Shown here in pieces: positions 44,845-57,092 of a stretch of DNA of 64,000 bases. The translations under genes and the position numbers were made by a program. The DNA is from Chloromonas sp. AAM2 (taxonomy: Eukaryota; Chlorophyta; Chlorophyceae; Chlamydomonadales; Chlamydomonadaceae). The stretch is taken from contig QAXH01006237.1 of assembly GCA_004335635.1 (NCBI GenBank), forward strand, positions 47,136 to 111,135. Reading direction: 5' to 3'. The number at the start of each line of letters is the position of its first letter. Position 1 is the first letter of the stretch. A model generated the notes under the pieces. That model did not search any database and was not told where the DNA came from. It was given only the letters and a program-made list of their open reading frames with translations.

Positions 44845-47800
44845 ATGGATCGGGGTCAGGACTGGATGCAGGCTGTAGAGTGGAGTTGCAAGCAGCTCAA
44901 CATCCCAGAAGTAAGCATTGGCACGTCCAAGGAGTTCTTGGCTCTCCTCAGCATGTGTGCATGTGTGTCCTGCTCTTAACAGCTTTGGCAATTCATGCGC
45001 TGCTTGCATTTTATGTGCAGTCGTGCATGCCCTGAACCAGCATGCACACCCTTACTACGCAGCGCGAAGCCAATGTCCACATGCTCACAGCAACACCACG
45101 TCTTGCATGTGCGAGGCATGGCAAGCAAGCACTTGCCATGCACGTGTTGGCATCGCTTTCGTCTGCATACGAACTGACGCATTTCTCATCTCATGTGCAG
45201 CTCCTACATCAAAATTATGCATTCAACATGCAGGCCAAGCTGCACAGCATCAAAGCTGAGTCCCTCATGCGATCTAGGCCCAAACATGGACCCTTCATGG
45301 AGGCAGCACTAGCAGTGGTAGGCGCACATGCATCCCAGCATCCCAGCCAGGCAGGCATAGTAGGGTACAGGCACGTTAGCTAAAGCATCAAGACCACAGC
45401 TGTTCCTGCTGCCTGCCACCTGCCAGCAAGGATGTGATTTCTGTTGTGATCACAATGCTTCAGATGTGATTTCTGCTCCGCTCTGACCACCCAGGGTGCC
45501 CGTTGGCCACGTGCTGATCCTACCACGTGTTGATGCATATACCACGTGTTGATGCATACCTCGTTCCCAGTCCCTAGTGCGTACGGGTGCTAATGCGACA
45601 CTCCAAGACTGAGGCCTAGAACGGCCATGGTTTGACCCAACTGCACACTTGGAATCCGGAGCAGTGATGTGCCAGACTTGAGCCAGGAAAACGTCTGGAT
45701 AAGGGATTGGGAAGACTGGGAGGTTTGGAAAGGGATTGCTTCAGCTGCCGCACCGCAGGCCCACCTGCTTTATTCTCTCCAACCGGCAAATCCGAGCAAA
45801 TCCATGTAACGACAATATTGATGCTGATGATGTGCAGTTGAGGAGTGTGTCTGAGCTGAGTGCGTTCATCACGCTACACCAGGAAGGATATCAAGGCACA
45901 GGTACGACAGGAGAAAGGGATTTAAAAGGGAAAGGTAGCTGCAGCAGTAGCTAACTTCTTACAAAGAAGACTGATGCACTCACAGCACACTACAGGCAGC
46001 CCTTACAGCCCCTACAGCCCCTACAGACAGCACACTACAGACAAGGCATCATAAAACTTGAGTTACTGGACCAACCTTTGCGAACATTGAGATGGGCGCC
46101 GCTTCCTGTGTACGTAGGCATCTACAGTGAGAGTGATAAGGATGAGATTGAAGCGGAAGTGAGCTCGCTGGTCAAGGCGTGTACAGGCCACGTGGATCAG
46201 CTCAAGAAAAGTGTGATGGCGGCAGCAGAGGCAGCTGCACAGGCACAAGCGACTCAGGCGCACGCGGCACAGATTGGGGCTGCTCGGCACGTCAACGAGC
46301 AGACCACGGTGCACAGACATGGAGTGGTAAGCCTCTCCTGGTCGAGCGTAAACCCCAGTTTGGCACCAGAGGTTGTTGAGCATGCCTGTGCTGGCCAGCC
46401 GCCTGAACTCTGCCTGTATCTCCCACCTTTCCCAGCCGGTCTGGCTTGTCTTTCTATTGGGTCAGGGTCAGCGGTGGTGTTTTCTGATCTTCCGCGCTAG
46501 TTTGTTCTTGCACAGGGTAGGTCAGGGTGGTATACTTCCCTGTTGTAAAGAGATGGTGGTGTCTGTACTGACATCATTTCTTTTCTGGGTGATTCTGTAC
46601 TGGCTTGCACCGTGCTGCCCCATGTCAGTCACACCCCATCCCATCCCATGCTCTCTGTCGCTTCCCGTTCTACCGAGTCATCTCCATGTCAGTCAGCTCG
46701 TTGTTGTATGTTTTGCAGGTTCTGAGCTTAGCAGAGCAGCTAGCAGCCGTGACAGCACGGTTTGACCGGTGTCGTGCCACACGGTACCAGCAGTTACTAG
46801 CCGTTTCTGACGCACGGCCAGCGCCGGTTTCCAGCCAAGCGAAGCCGTTAGCCGCAGGGCGAACGGGAAAGCACAGCAAGGCAGGGCCGCTGGCGGAAAA
46901 CGGCGTGGGTGGGGCCGGCAGTGCCGGTATTGCGGGGTTAGCCGGCCGGGTGGCGGTGGGGGGGCCGGGAGGGTCTGGAAGCAGAGCAGCGGAAAGAGTG
47001 GCGCAACTCAAGGGGGTGGTGATGACAAGGGTGAAAGGTGTTCGGGATCACGTTATGAATAGTGCGTCAGCATGGGCACCAGGGGTGGCGGAGGGGGAGG
47101 GTGGGGTGGTGGGAGAGAGGGCGGCGCCCAAGCAGACGCAACAACAGTTGCTGTTGGAGGCGGAGAATAGAGACCTGGTGGTAGGTCGTGGGCTGGGAGG
47201 GCAGGGCTGGGTTGGCATCTTATCAGTGCAATCACTGGGCCATGGTGCCAACGTGCGCTAATGTGCGTATTGCCACGTATATTGAAGTATTGCCATTCCA
47301 TCAATATTGTATCGCCCTGTAGTAGTTTGACTTTTGTACCTACTAGGGCATGGGCAGTACTTTATGTGACCCATGTGGGTGGATATTCATTGTGACTTTG
47401 GTAGATTGGTGGAGGTCACTGAATAGCAAGCACCCGTGATGAAGTCGGCCATCCTATGACAAGCAGTAGTGGGGGTATGATGCACGTGCTTGTATTGCAT
47501 GGTAACAGACTTGTGCGCACTTGCATGGTGACTGGTGTGGCCATGTGCATAGCGTGCAACCTGCTGGTGTGGTTAGGGCCATACATGCTTGCATCCTGTC
47601 ATTGCAATATGCGTGGTGTGCATGGTGATCAAATTGTGCGTACTCACACCATAGGCCCAACTGCAAGCGTTTGAAATTTGAAACTGATGCACAAACCTAC
47701 AAATGCCATGCATTGATGATGCTGATGCATGGTGTGCCGCGCAGGCTCAGCTAAGCACCACTGCCCTGGCAGCCCATGGCATAGAGCGCAGCGTCAGGGA

Positions 47801-48505
47801 GATTGCCACACTGAATCAGTTATTCTCAACCGCCGTGCTCAACCAGGCAACCATGATAGAGGCGATATACGACGATGCAGTGAATGCCTCACTTGTGAGT
47901 TGAAATTGAAGGGGGCTGAGGATGGTTAAGGACAGTGGTTGGCTATCCAGAGTGGCAGAGAGGTGTAGGATGAGGAGTCGTTGTTCAGACTTGTGGCATG
48001 CAAGTTGCCTGTTGCCTATGGCAAATCTCAAGTGAGCCGAACAGCAGCTTTGATGTAATGGGAGATCAAGTGAGGGTGGGGCTGCGAGTTTGGGTTGAGC
48101 AACCGAATTCTTCACATGTCTGGCCTGCCGCTTCCGTGTCAACAACAGGGTGTCAAGGCAACTAGATCATGACATAATCACTAAAGTGCGATTTTCGCAT
48201 GGTTGACAGGGCTTCATGCCTGGAGCATCATGATGTTATGTGAGCCTCTTCAGGCTACGCGAGGAATGATCTCAAAGGGGCCTCGCCAGACCTCCTGAGC
48301 GGTGCATCATGGCTGTACCCCGTTGGAGATCAGATCAGATCAGACTTCATGACGGTCCCCTCTGGTTGCTGTCACATGCGTACAGAATCTAAAAAAAGGC
48401 AACACCGAAGTTAAGAAGACGATAGCTGTGAACCGCTCTACGCAGCGACACATCCTGGTGCTGCTCCTGGCGGCAACATTGGGCCTCCTGTTCTTTGACT
48501 GGTAA
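44845..48505 (+). CDS. SYP81: Qa-SNARE of the syntaxin-18/SYP81 (Ufe1) family
   Basis: Exons 44845..44910, 45201..45317, 45838..45901, 46118..46326, 46719..47180, 47745..47894 and 48386..48505 join in frame to 395 residues; plant SYP81 has about 310. This SNARE acts at the ER in Golgi-to-ER retrograde fusion. The N-terminal part matches SYP81 in order: MDRGQDWMQAVEWSCKQL, SLMRSRPKHGPFMEAALAV, SVSELSAFITLHQEGYQ, SDKDEIEAEVSSLVKACTGH, HRHGVVLSLAEQLAAVTARF. The SNARE motif is IERSVREIATLNQLFSTAVL with NQATMIEAIYDDAV, and the tail anchor is ILVLLLAATLGLLFFDW just before the stop. The extra length is a Gly/Ala-rich linker in the largest exon (about residues 180-300), before the SNARE helix. Exon 4 uses the acceptor GTACGTAG; the nearer CTACAG would break frame. 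The first exon is supported by SYP81-like length and a good GTAAGC donor. Confidence 0.9.
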
Positions 48506-49388
48506 GCAAGTTTGCACTCTGCTTATGAAGGTGTATTTACAAGTACATCGCGTACTATATACACATCGTAGTATGTTCAGAAAATCCGCAGGTGGTTGGC
48601 TGTGTGGCGTAGCAGTGTTCAGCATGCATGGCTTAACAGCTTGCATGCGTGACATGTCGTCATGTCATACCATAATGCATGGCATGCCCTGTTGCTCGCA
48701 GGTTCAACAGTTGAGCTGGACTTCTGTGTCATGCCTTCAACAAGCAATAGATAACAAACCATGAGGACTGTCTGGGTGCCCAGCTCTTGTTCGTGCCGTG
48801 TGCTCTACTTTTTGCGTGCATAACAACAACGGCCTTCGGTACTGTTGTTGCAGATGCTGAAAGCTGTGCGATGAGCCGAACTGAGATACAAGACTGGAAT
48901 AGGTTAATACAGAGCACTGTAGAAGCGTTCTGCGTTGAAAACACAAGCCAGACCTGAACACCAAGTGCTGCTCACATCCACCCACACACTGACGGGTGTA
49001 AGGAGTGCAGGCAGGCAAAGCTGAAGGGCAGTGGTTGGTTACTTGGTGCGCTGGTGCATGTCTGTCCTGAACTGGGTCTGCACAACCTCGTGACGCGGCC
49101 AGGGCCGTGAATAGCTATGCATGGCGCGCCTTGCTTGCGTCTTGATTATAAAATGCCTCTGAGGCTCATGTAAATGCTGATCAGACTAGGTCTACTTCAG
49201 CTTGCAAGGCAAATGCATGACACTACGCTTGCGCGTTCAGCTTGAGACTGGGCACGCGAAGAGCGTATACTGCGGCACAGAGAAAGAAAAGGCCGTTAAA
49301 AAGAAAAGTGAGACGTGTGAGACACGGATCTGGCGACAAAGCCTGTGCCGTCCAAGAGCCCAACACCTTGTTGTCAACAGTTGTCAAA
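48506..49388. promoter_or_regulatory. SYP81 3' flank and presumed LHCA promoter
   Basis: No gene was seen. SYP81's candidate poly(A) signal is at 48997. The last 200 bp before the LHCA ATG should hold its promoter; no clear TATA box was found. The start context CAAAATGGCC is favourable. Confidence 0.4.
48997..49001 (+). terminator. Candidate TGTAA poly(A) signal of SYP81
   Basis: The first clear TGTAA after the SYP81 stop, 492 nt downstream. Confidence 0.4.
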
Positions 49389-51430
49389 ATGGCCGCCATC
49401 ATGAGCGCATCCACCTCTCTGGCGGGCAAGGGCCTGCGCGCATCTGCGCGCCAGTCAGCCCCCATCAAGGTGATGCACCCTTTAAGGAAGCACTATGGGA
49501 ATGCAACTGGCAGGAGGACTACACACTCGCACAGCTGTATCTGCTCGGCGCCTAGTGTCTCTCAGCGGCGCAGGCATGCCACACGAAAAACCCGCACCTC
49601 CACGCGTTCTCGCACTGCCCTTCGTTTGCATGCAGGCTGGCCGCACATCGGTCCTGGCCCGCGCTGCTGAGCGCCCACTGTTCTTCCCTGGACAGCCAGC
49701 TCCCGCATGGCTGACGGGCGAGTGAGTGAGGGGCAGAGGGTTCAGGGTTGCTGCTAATCCCTGCAGCTCTGGAATCAGCGGATACAGCCATGGGTTACGC
49801 GCTGGTTGCAAAAACATCTATTAATACAAGTCCATGTGCTGATCCATGCCTGCAGGCTCGCTGGTGACTACGGTGAGACTCGACCAAATCGCACTTTTGG
49901 ACCCGCCTTTTAATAGCGCGTGGGAAGCAGCCTTTCCAGTTACTACCAGCGAACAGCAGCGATTCAAAAGTGCAATGGAATACAGTTTCGCTGTCCTTTT
50001 GGTCTGATTTGCAGGGTTCGACCCACTGCACCTGTCCGAGGAGCCTGAGATGCGGAAGTGGTAAGCACAAGCATTAGGAATGGCTGGTCTGCAATCTGCA
50101 ACCCAAGTTCACCCAATCCAAGTTGACCAACTGTGATGTTGGTGATTATGGAGGCGCAGCAACACCAACCAACGCCTGTGCCACACCTTGACTGCAGGAT
50201 GGTGCAGGCTGAGCTAGTGCACAGCCGCTGGGCCATGCTTGGCGTTGCTGGCATCCTGTTCACATCTGTGAGTCCATGATGATTCACCAGACAGTGCATC
50301 TCAGCACAGCTCAGCCGCAGTGTGTGTCCGACCGAGGGAACACAGCCCATGTGCCGCTTGCATGGGCATGGGACAGCCCAGTCATGGGGTGCTGATGATA
50401 GTGTGCCTTTCCACCGTGTGCAGCTTGGTGCCAAGGCTGGTCTGGGCTTCCCTGACTGGTACACTGCTGGCGAGGAGTTCATGAAGGTGTCCCCAATTCC
50501 ACTTGGTGAGCTAATGTGCACCTCATGAGACCACGCCCTGAGCCGGACGTGTCGTATTGCCGGGCAGCAGCAGCGCCCAAAATTAAGAACAAAAACAATC
50601 CAGCGAGCGAAGCCTAGTCACGGTCTCATCAAGAGTCGTTGAAATCGTTGCTGCTGGTCAATCAGTGCTAATGCACTGAGCGAACAAGCTGTATGTGGTG
50701 TGCAGGCACCATGATCGCTGTTGAGTTCCTGCTGTTCGGGTGGGTGGAGACCAAGCGCTTGATGGACCTGCGCAACCCTGGCAGCCAAGGTGACGGCTCT
50801 TTCCTGGGCTTCACCGACTCCCTGAAGGGCAAGGAGAACGGCTACCCAGGTGACCGAGCTGTGATGAGTCTTCTGTCCCGAACAATTGAATGCATGTCAG
50901 TTACATTGGGCATGTGTGTGTTCAGCTGCAACACTAGTCTGTCTCACTTGTCGCAACTGCCAGCTCAATTTGTTGGTCTTGTCTAAGGCTGCAGTGTGTA
51001 TCAGGTGAGCTGAGGCATGTGTCACTGCATGCGCACAGGTGGCTACTTCGATTTCCTTGGCATGGCCAAGGGTGACGAGGCTCAGTACAAGAAGTACAAG
51101 CTGGCTGAGATCAAGAACGGTCGCCTTGCCATGGTTGCATTCGTTGGTGAGTGGACAGGTCTGCATGGCCTCAGCACCTCCAAATGGGACATGTCAGTTG
51201 GTGCGACATTAGGATCACAAGAGCCTTTGGAATCATGACCACTGGAACAAATAGTAGCGTTTGACTTGATAATGCCTTGGTATTGTGCAGGCTTCATCGC
51301 CCAGCACCACGCTACCGGCGGCAAGTCCCCCATTGACAACCTGGTGGACCACGTGGCCAACCCCTACAAGGTCACCTTCGCCACCAACGGTGTCAGCGTG
51401 CCTCACTTCAGCGAGTTCCCCTCTGCCTAA
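49389..51430 (+). CDS. LHCA: Photosystem I light-harvesting chlorophyll a/b-binding protein (LHCI)
   Basis: Exons 49389..49469, 49636..49721, 49856..49872, 50015..50060, 50198..50267, 50424..50505, 50706..50849, 51039..51146 and 51291..51430 join in frame to 257 residues, the normal Lhca length. It binds chlorophylls and carotenoids in the thylakoid membrane and feeds PSI. The N-terminal 35 residues (Ala/Ser/Arg-rich, MAAIMSASTSLAGKGLR) form a plastid transit peptide. The mature start RPLFFPGQPAPAWLTGE leads to LAGDYGFDPLHL. Helix B has ELVHSRWAMLGVAGILF, helix C has MIAVEFLLFGWVETKR and helix A has EIKNGRLAMVAFVGFIAQ; the E/H and E/N pairs are chlorophyll ligands. The residue before the helix-B Ser-Arg is His, not the Asn of the far-red Lhca3/4 type. 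The C-terminus NPYKVTFATNGVSVPHF is LHCI-like. Codon choice is strongly C/G-ending, unlike its neighbours, which suggests high expression. Which Lhca number it is remains open. Confidence 0.95.
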
Positions 51431-51830
51431 ATTCTGAAGCAATGCTTACTCGCTGACTCCCACGCCCAATCTGCGGTTGCTTGGCTGCTAACATGCTTAC
51501 AAGTGTCTGAGGGTTGGGTGTGTGTTTGCCAGTTACCGGTGTTTAACCTGAGACACCAACCAAGGGAACTGCTTGTTCCAAAGTGGCTGTCTGTAGAAGG
51601 GTGCAGCGCTGCTGCAGTGTCGAGGTAGGAAGACGGAGAGGTCTGATGAGAGGTGGGGTGTGAAGGCTGGGGTGTGAGAGCTGGGGTGCCAGTCCTTGCA
51701 CACGGTATCAGTTTTGTACGTTCTGGGCTGGCGAAATGACCTAGCCAACTGGGCTGCTTAGTAAGTTTTTCTCCTGGCCGAGTGATGCAGTGCGCGTCTC
51801 GGAACAAGGTGTTGGCTACCGCTCCGCGCG

Positions 51831-51835
51831 TGTAA
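51831..51835 (+). terminator. TGTAA poly(A) signal of LHCA
   Basis: It lies 400 nt after the stop, a usual 3' UTR length for green-algal antenna genes, and is the first TGTAA after the stop. Confidence 0.6.
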
Positions 51836-52173
51836 TCAAAGCTTACTGTTCCTACCTTAGTCTAAGTGCCTTGTGTCTGGATCCTCAGCGTGTCTTGTGC
51901 ACAGCTGCCTTCCCCACCTGGACCAACAAAGCAACCATGAGGTGGCGAATCTCGCCAATTGGTGATAGTCAAGGTCGGAATACTGTCCCTGCACCTTGGC
52001 CTCATAAAATGGTATTACACCCCCCGTGTGTTGATTGTCCGATAGTCCAGTCAGACTTTCTTTTTTTTTCAATTCCAACAGAATCATTCCAACAGAAGTG
52101 CAGACTGCAGTAAGTTCTAGGCTAAGGCAGCATATGAACAGACCTGAAGCCTAGGGTGAGGCCTAACTCATGG

Positions 52174-52178
52174 TTACA
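52174..52178 (-). terminator. TGTAA poly(A) signal of UNC119
   Basis: TTACA on the plus strand, 197 nt past the UNC119 stop on the gene strand. Confidence 0.5.
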
Positions 52179-52374
52179 TCAGAAGGAGGTCAAATCCCCA
52201 TCGAGTCTGCCTGCTTCTGTTCCAGCAGTCAATGGCTTTCAGGTTGCTACAAAATCAAGTCGTTCTCAACAAGCTGTATGCTCCAGGTCTGCATGACTCG
52301 GGTTGCTTTGGCTAGGTGTGGGCCTGCCATCCCCAGCAGATGCCCAGCTATCTGTGACCTGGCTGCATGATTGA

Positions 52375-53711
52375 TTAGGGGCTGGCATACTGGTACTCGG
52401 CCTTGTTGTGCATGATCAGTTCGTCGTCCACAAAGTAAAAGCTGTCCGACTTGTGTGCAAAAGGGCTGTTAATCTGCGTGCAGGCGGACGATACATCAGC
52501 AGGCAGTGAGATACATGCGAAACAAATCAGTGTGATCACGCAACGTTGCCAATGCACGCATTCATGTGCAGCCCCCTTGCAGTCTGTCAGCATCTGCTTG
52601 TTGGTTAAAACAAGGTCATGTGCCAAGAATGCTGCATGTTGGGCTGGTCACGCCTGCAATCGCCTGTTTGATGTTGGGCTGGTCACGCCTGCATGTTGGG
52701 CTGGTCACTCACATATTCCTGCCTTTGCTGTGATGTGTACTCAGGCACATCATAAATGGCCTCCCAGGTGTTAACACTGTTGGGGATGCAGAAGCCAAAG
52801 GTGAAGTCGTATGTCCGGACCAGCTTGTTCTGCAAGCAAGCGTGTGTGTGACGATGTCGGCCTGGCTACATGCTGGAATGGTTCTTCCTCACATGCAGCT
52901 CAGGTCTGCATGCTGTGTGAAAGCTTGAGCTGCATGCTGTGAGTAGGGCTGGGCCCTGCTGTACAGGCGGCTGGGCCTGCATGCTGTTCCAAGCTGGTTG
53001 CATGCCCGGTGAAGACACATGCACACACAAGTACGCAATTGTGTGCACACCGCAACCTCGCCACCTGCCTTGAAGAAGTGAAGCTCAATCATGCGAAAGC
53101 TGTTCAGCGGCTGCTCGCCAACCTTGAACTCAAGCCTGCGCAGAAAGCCAAGGAGCTTGTTCGGGCTTCAAAGCGCAAAAAAACTTCGACTCCCACAAAC
53201 TTGGCTTTCTACTCACATTGTGCGAATGGTGCGGAAGTCCAGGAAGCCAGCTGGAAATGTATATCTGATGGAGCGTATCCGGTCTTCGTAGGCTTGTGAA
53301 GTTATGGGCTGCGGCTCTTCTTGAGCATCGGTGCTCTGCAAACGCAGCAAGACGACAGATGTCATGCGAGCGCATGCCGCATAGTTCATCGTGCAAAGAC
53401 GGCCGTGTCAGAAGCTCGGTAAACAAGGCAGCACGCTGCGCAGTGGTTGTCGTGACGCTTGAACCTTGCGCACCATGTACACAGGCTGACCCGACTCGTA
53501 GTCACGAATCTCAAACTTCTGGAACTCAACGCCATATGTGTTGGCACTCAACGGGCACAGGTAGCCTGCGGAATGTGATGCCAAATGCGAGCGGTAGATG
53601 CATGTTGGTACGGGCAGCTGAAGCTGGGAATGTGGCTAGCATGCGCATACCTGCAGTGGGCTGGGAGAATCTCAAACATTCTGCAGGCGTGAGCTGCTGC
53701 TGACGCCTCAT
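52375..53711 (-). CDS. UNC119: UNC119 lipid-binding chaperone
   Basis: Exons from 53651..53711 down: 53465..53565, 53217..53335, 53069..53135, 52713..52829, 52375..52473; 187 residues. UNC119 is a beta-sandwich that holds N-myristoylated cargo and releases it to cilia through ARL3. Family motifs in order: [94 protein letters not shown] and [19 protein letters not shown]. It lacks the disordered N-terminal extension of animal UNC119. The exon ending at 53069 either uses a GC donor (AAG|GCAGGT), which aligns with human UNC119 without a gap, or a GT donor 12 nt further (53057), which adds AGGE in frame. An ATG three codons upstream (53720) is an alternative start. It lies head-to-head with uS9m. 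Confidence 0.93.
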
Positions 53712-53951
53712 GATGTGCAAAAGCCGCGAGACTGCTTTCGAGAGAGTTTCCTTTTACGGAGGTCGGAGTGTCACTTGCACCTCGGAACGCCCTTGCTCAG
53801 CTTCTACACCAATGCGATAGCGGAACACATCTATCTTGGCTTTGGGTAACCGCCTGCAACCGTCCACAACTGCCATTTTCCATGGCTGCGGCTTCATTCC
53901 CCATCTACCTTGGGGCCGCATGTCGAGGAAGTGCGATAGCAGGTCAGCTAG
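53712..53951. promoter_or_regulatory. Shared 240-bp region between divergent UNC119 and uS9m
   Basis: The two start codons face away from each other across 240 bp, so both promoters and 5' UTRs must lie here if the starts are right. I saw no TATA box or palindromic element I can name. Confidence 0.55.
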
Positions 53952-56900
53952 ATGAGAAGTGCATGGCGGTCCGTGTGGGGCTGGCCTCCCCTCCATGCAC
54001 CCGGACCACTCCAGCAGCTTTGTTGTGATCCAGCTGCTTGGGTTTGTCGAATTCAGTCACACATTGCAGCCAAGCAAGCATTGAGTGAAGTTTATTTGCA
54101 GCCTAACTGCCCACAACAGCATGCGTCCTACGCATCCGAAGCGAAGCCTGACGCTGATTGGAGGCAGCACACACGCACTCAGTTCAGCATCCGCCCCTCC
54201 CTCATGTCTCCTCTCTACAGCACATATCAACAAGAGATCCAAAAGGATCATAGACGGCAGGCAGTCTCAAACTTACTGGATGCCCACAACCTATTAGCCT
54301 CAGAAATAGACGGCCTTGATGCCGCACAGGTAAGGTGATACATCATGCAGCCACGATTCATGCATCACCATGTGCCGGATGCATGCATGCACGCGTGCAC
54401 GTCCTCAAGGTCAGGGCAGCAACCCGCAACCCAAGAATTACATGCATATGATCACTGCTTCATGACTTGTGTCTTCTGTGGTGTTATCTGCAAAGCGTCC
54501 TTGCACGTCATTCCAGTCACGAATTCCAATGACTTGTTTTGCTTCTCATTGTGTGATGGTGATCTCAATGATGCCACTTGCCTACTTGCAACATACCTGT
54601 TGACAACAAACAGTTGGAGAAATATTGTGGCTAGCTGCAGTGCCATGAGAAGCCATGTAATGATCATGATGTTGATGTTGATGTTGACAACTACACGTCT
54701 TGTACTCCTTGCCTACCACTGGTGCCTTGCACAGGTCAAACAACAGTCGCATTACTCCTTGCCGTGTGATGATGCCATGACTCGCCCTTGTGTACTTGCA
54801 ACGACATTCACAACAAACTTTCCTACTACCACATTGCCATGGACATTACTATGTAGTTGCATTACAATGGTACTCACAACACACTTCCTTACAACGACCG
54901 TTGCCATGAACAACAGTGGCATGCTCCTTGCCTCCTACTCACAGGTTGAAAGGACCGCAGTGCACCGGGCCGCCTCTCTTCAGCAGCTCTCCCGCTCGCT
55001 CCGGTCCCTGGCCAACCGAACCAACCTCCCCACGTGCAGGGACCGCAGCATCATGCTAGGCTTCTACTTGCTGCTAGAGCAGCAGCTGGGCGCAGGCCAG
55101 AGGGCAGACACAGCAGCAGCAAAAGGACAATTAGGTACGCTTGTTTGCTCTGCGCTTGTCGTGCTGTTGACATCTGATTGTTTTACCATAGCGTACAACC
55201 GTCATTGATGCACAATGATTGATCCATGTACTGACGAAGCTGACGATGAGACACACACACACGCACACGCGTACTGAGCCCTGCCACCCACACCCCATAC
55301 ACACCCACACACACACGGGCACATTCGTAGGCGGGCGGGCAAGTCCATGGCCGGGCCTTGCGGGGATTGATGGAGCGCCCGAGCAGGGAGTGGATGACGC
55401 TCAGCTTTACTACGAGGTCTCCCACGGGAAAGTGTCGGTGTGGGAGGCGTGGGACAGACAGTTTGCACAAAGGTAGGAGGCGCGAGTGTTGGCTTGAAGT
55501 TGGGACACGAGGATTGTGGAGAGTACAAGCTATCCAATAGCATTCATTGATTGAAATCAGAACAGCATGCCATAAACAACTGCCTGTGTACGTTTGCGGT
55601 TCTGCCAACTGCCTGCTGGGATGAATGCTGATTTCTTGGGGCTGACACTAAGGGCCACTTTGAAGGGCAAGCAACTCTGTCGATGTTGGTTTGTCGCATG
55701 TGGCTCGCAGGTACGCCGGCACGCCCTCCTTGCCACCATTGGACGAGATCTACGCCGCTGAGCAGCGGATCTCAAAAGGCAGGGCAAATTCAGCAGCCAT
55801 GGCAACAGGCGGTGCTGAAGCACTAGACAAGGTTGATGGAAGTCAGAAGGGATCAGAGTCCTTGGAGCCTGCGAGACATGGGGCGAGGATGGATCTGACG
55901 GGGATGGTGATGGCGGAAGGCAAGCGCAAGACAAGCCAGGCAAAGGTGGGATGTTTCTCAGCACGTCTTGGCACGCTTCTGGTGCACGTGGGGTTGAGCG
56001 CATGTTGAGCCATGTGGTTTCTTTCAGTTTCACTGCTTTTGTGATGTCTACTACACGGTCTGTGAACTCATCAGTCACAAACAGTGCAAGTTACCAGCAC
56101 TGAATAATCCCGATGGGCCTCTTGTTATAATGTAATTTCATACATAATGCATCCAGTGCAGCTGGTACCAATTCCCTGCGTGCTGGGGACCCCTTGTCAA
56201 TAGCATGCGACATGAGTCATCGCAAGCAATGCTGTTAATTCCGTTTCCTACGCAGCTTCGTTTGCGCGAGGGCCACGGCCGCATCACGGTCAACGGTCTG
56301 CCCTACGACCTCTACTTCCCCGAGTTAGGACACCGGGCAGCCATGCTGGCACCCCTGCTGCAAATGCCGCAGCACGCCACCAGCTTCAACGTTGAGGTGG
56401 AGGTGTCGGGTGGAGGGAAATCATCACAGGTAGGGCCACAGGCAATCATTCTACATGCAGATTAAGAACTATGACTTGAAATTATAATCACGTTGGAAAA
56501 CGCCAAGCAAAAACGGAAGAATGAGTATGCAACCTGCATCATCGCATCAGAAAAAGGGAGCGCACAGCGTTTTGCATCTTGCAACAATTTTGATGAGCGT
56601 GGAGGTCGCGTATGAATTTGGTGACCGCAATTTGACGCACCCGGCCCGTGCAGCGCGCTGGGCAGTCTCTTTCATTTCTTTCCTTCTCTGCCTTCCAACA
56701 TGCTGCATGCTCGATTCGAACCTGCACCTGCTCATTGGTGAACGTAGCCTTTCCGTGTGTTCCTGGCTTCGGGTTGGCCACCTATCCAGGGCTACAAATG
56801 CTGATAGACTCTGTTGCAATCTCCTGCTTCAATTCCTGCAGGCACAAGCAGTGCGCACCGGTCTGGCGCGCGGCCTCCTGCTCTTCACCTCGCTCGTCAA

Positions 56901-57018
56901 GTCCGCTGAGGACAGATCAGTGCTCAGGCGCCTGGCCGTGTGGGACGGGCGACAGGTCGAGCGAAAGAAGCCAGGCCAGCCAAAGGCCAGGAAAAGCTTC
57001 ACCTATGTGCGCCGATGA
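53952..57018 (+). CDS. uS9m: Mitochondrial small-subunit ribosomal protein uS9m
   Basis: Exons 53952..54329, 54945..55134, 55331..55472, 55711..55945, 56256..56429 and 56842..57018 join in frame to 431 residues, close to plant nuclear-encoded mitochondrial S9. The ribosomal domain is the last 115 residues: GHGRITVNGLPYDLYFPELG, AQAVRTGLARGLLLF and the C-terminal RKKPGQPKARKSFTYVRR, whose basic tail reaches the decoding site in S9 proteins. The N-terminal 90 residues are Arg/Ala/Ser-rich (MRSAWRSVWGWPPLHAPG) and fit mitochondrial import. The middle (about 100-310) is helical, with SNLLDAHNLLASEIDG, RSLRSLANRTNLPTC and a Tyr-rich YEVSHGKVSVWEAWDRQF, as in plant mitochondrial S9. The acceptor of the third exon is CGTAG rather than CAG. 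A downstream ATG at 54205 would remove the targeting part, so the first ATG is preferred. Confidence 0.92.
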
Positions 57019-57057
57019 GACCGACGGGAAGAGACAGGCGGTGCTGTTTCTGTGCAG

Positions 57058-57092
57058 ACTGTATTACAAGGAGGGAGTGCACACCAGATAGT
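57058..57092 (-). repeat. Family A repeat, terminal fragment, reversed
   Basis: TTACAAGGAGGGAGTGCACA is the exact reverse complement of the family A right end. Confidence 0.8.

Larger units (their letters stand above)
51431..52374. other. 3' flanks of the convergent LHCA and UNC119 genes
   Basis: No gene was seen. It contains both genes' presumed 3' UTRs and TGTAA signals, about 340 bp apart. Confidence 0.6.

Noticed and set aside
53952..54204. Start of uS9m at the downstream ATG (54205)
   Set aside because: It would remove the basic N-terminal region expected for mitochondrial import, and the upstream frame is open without a break.
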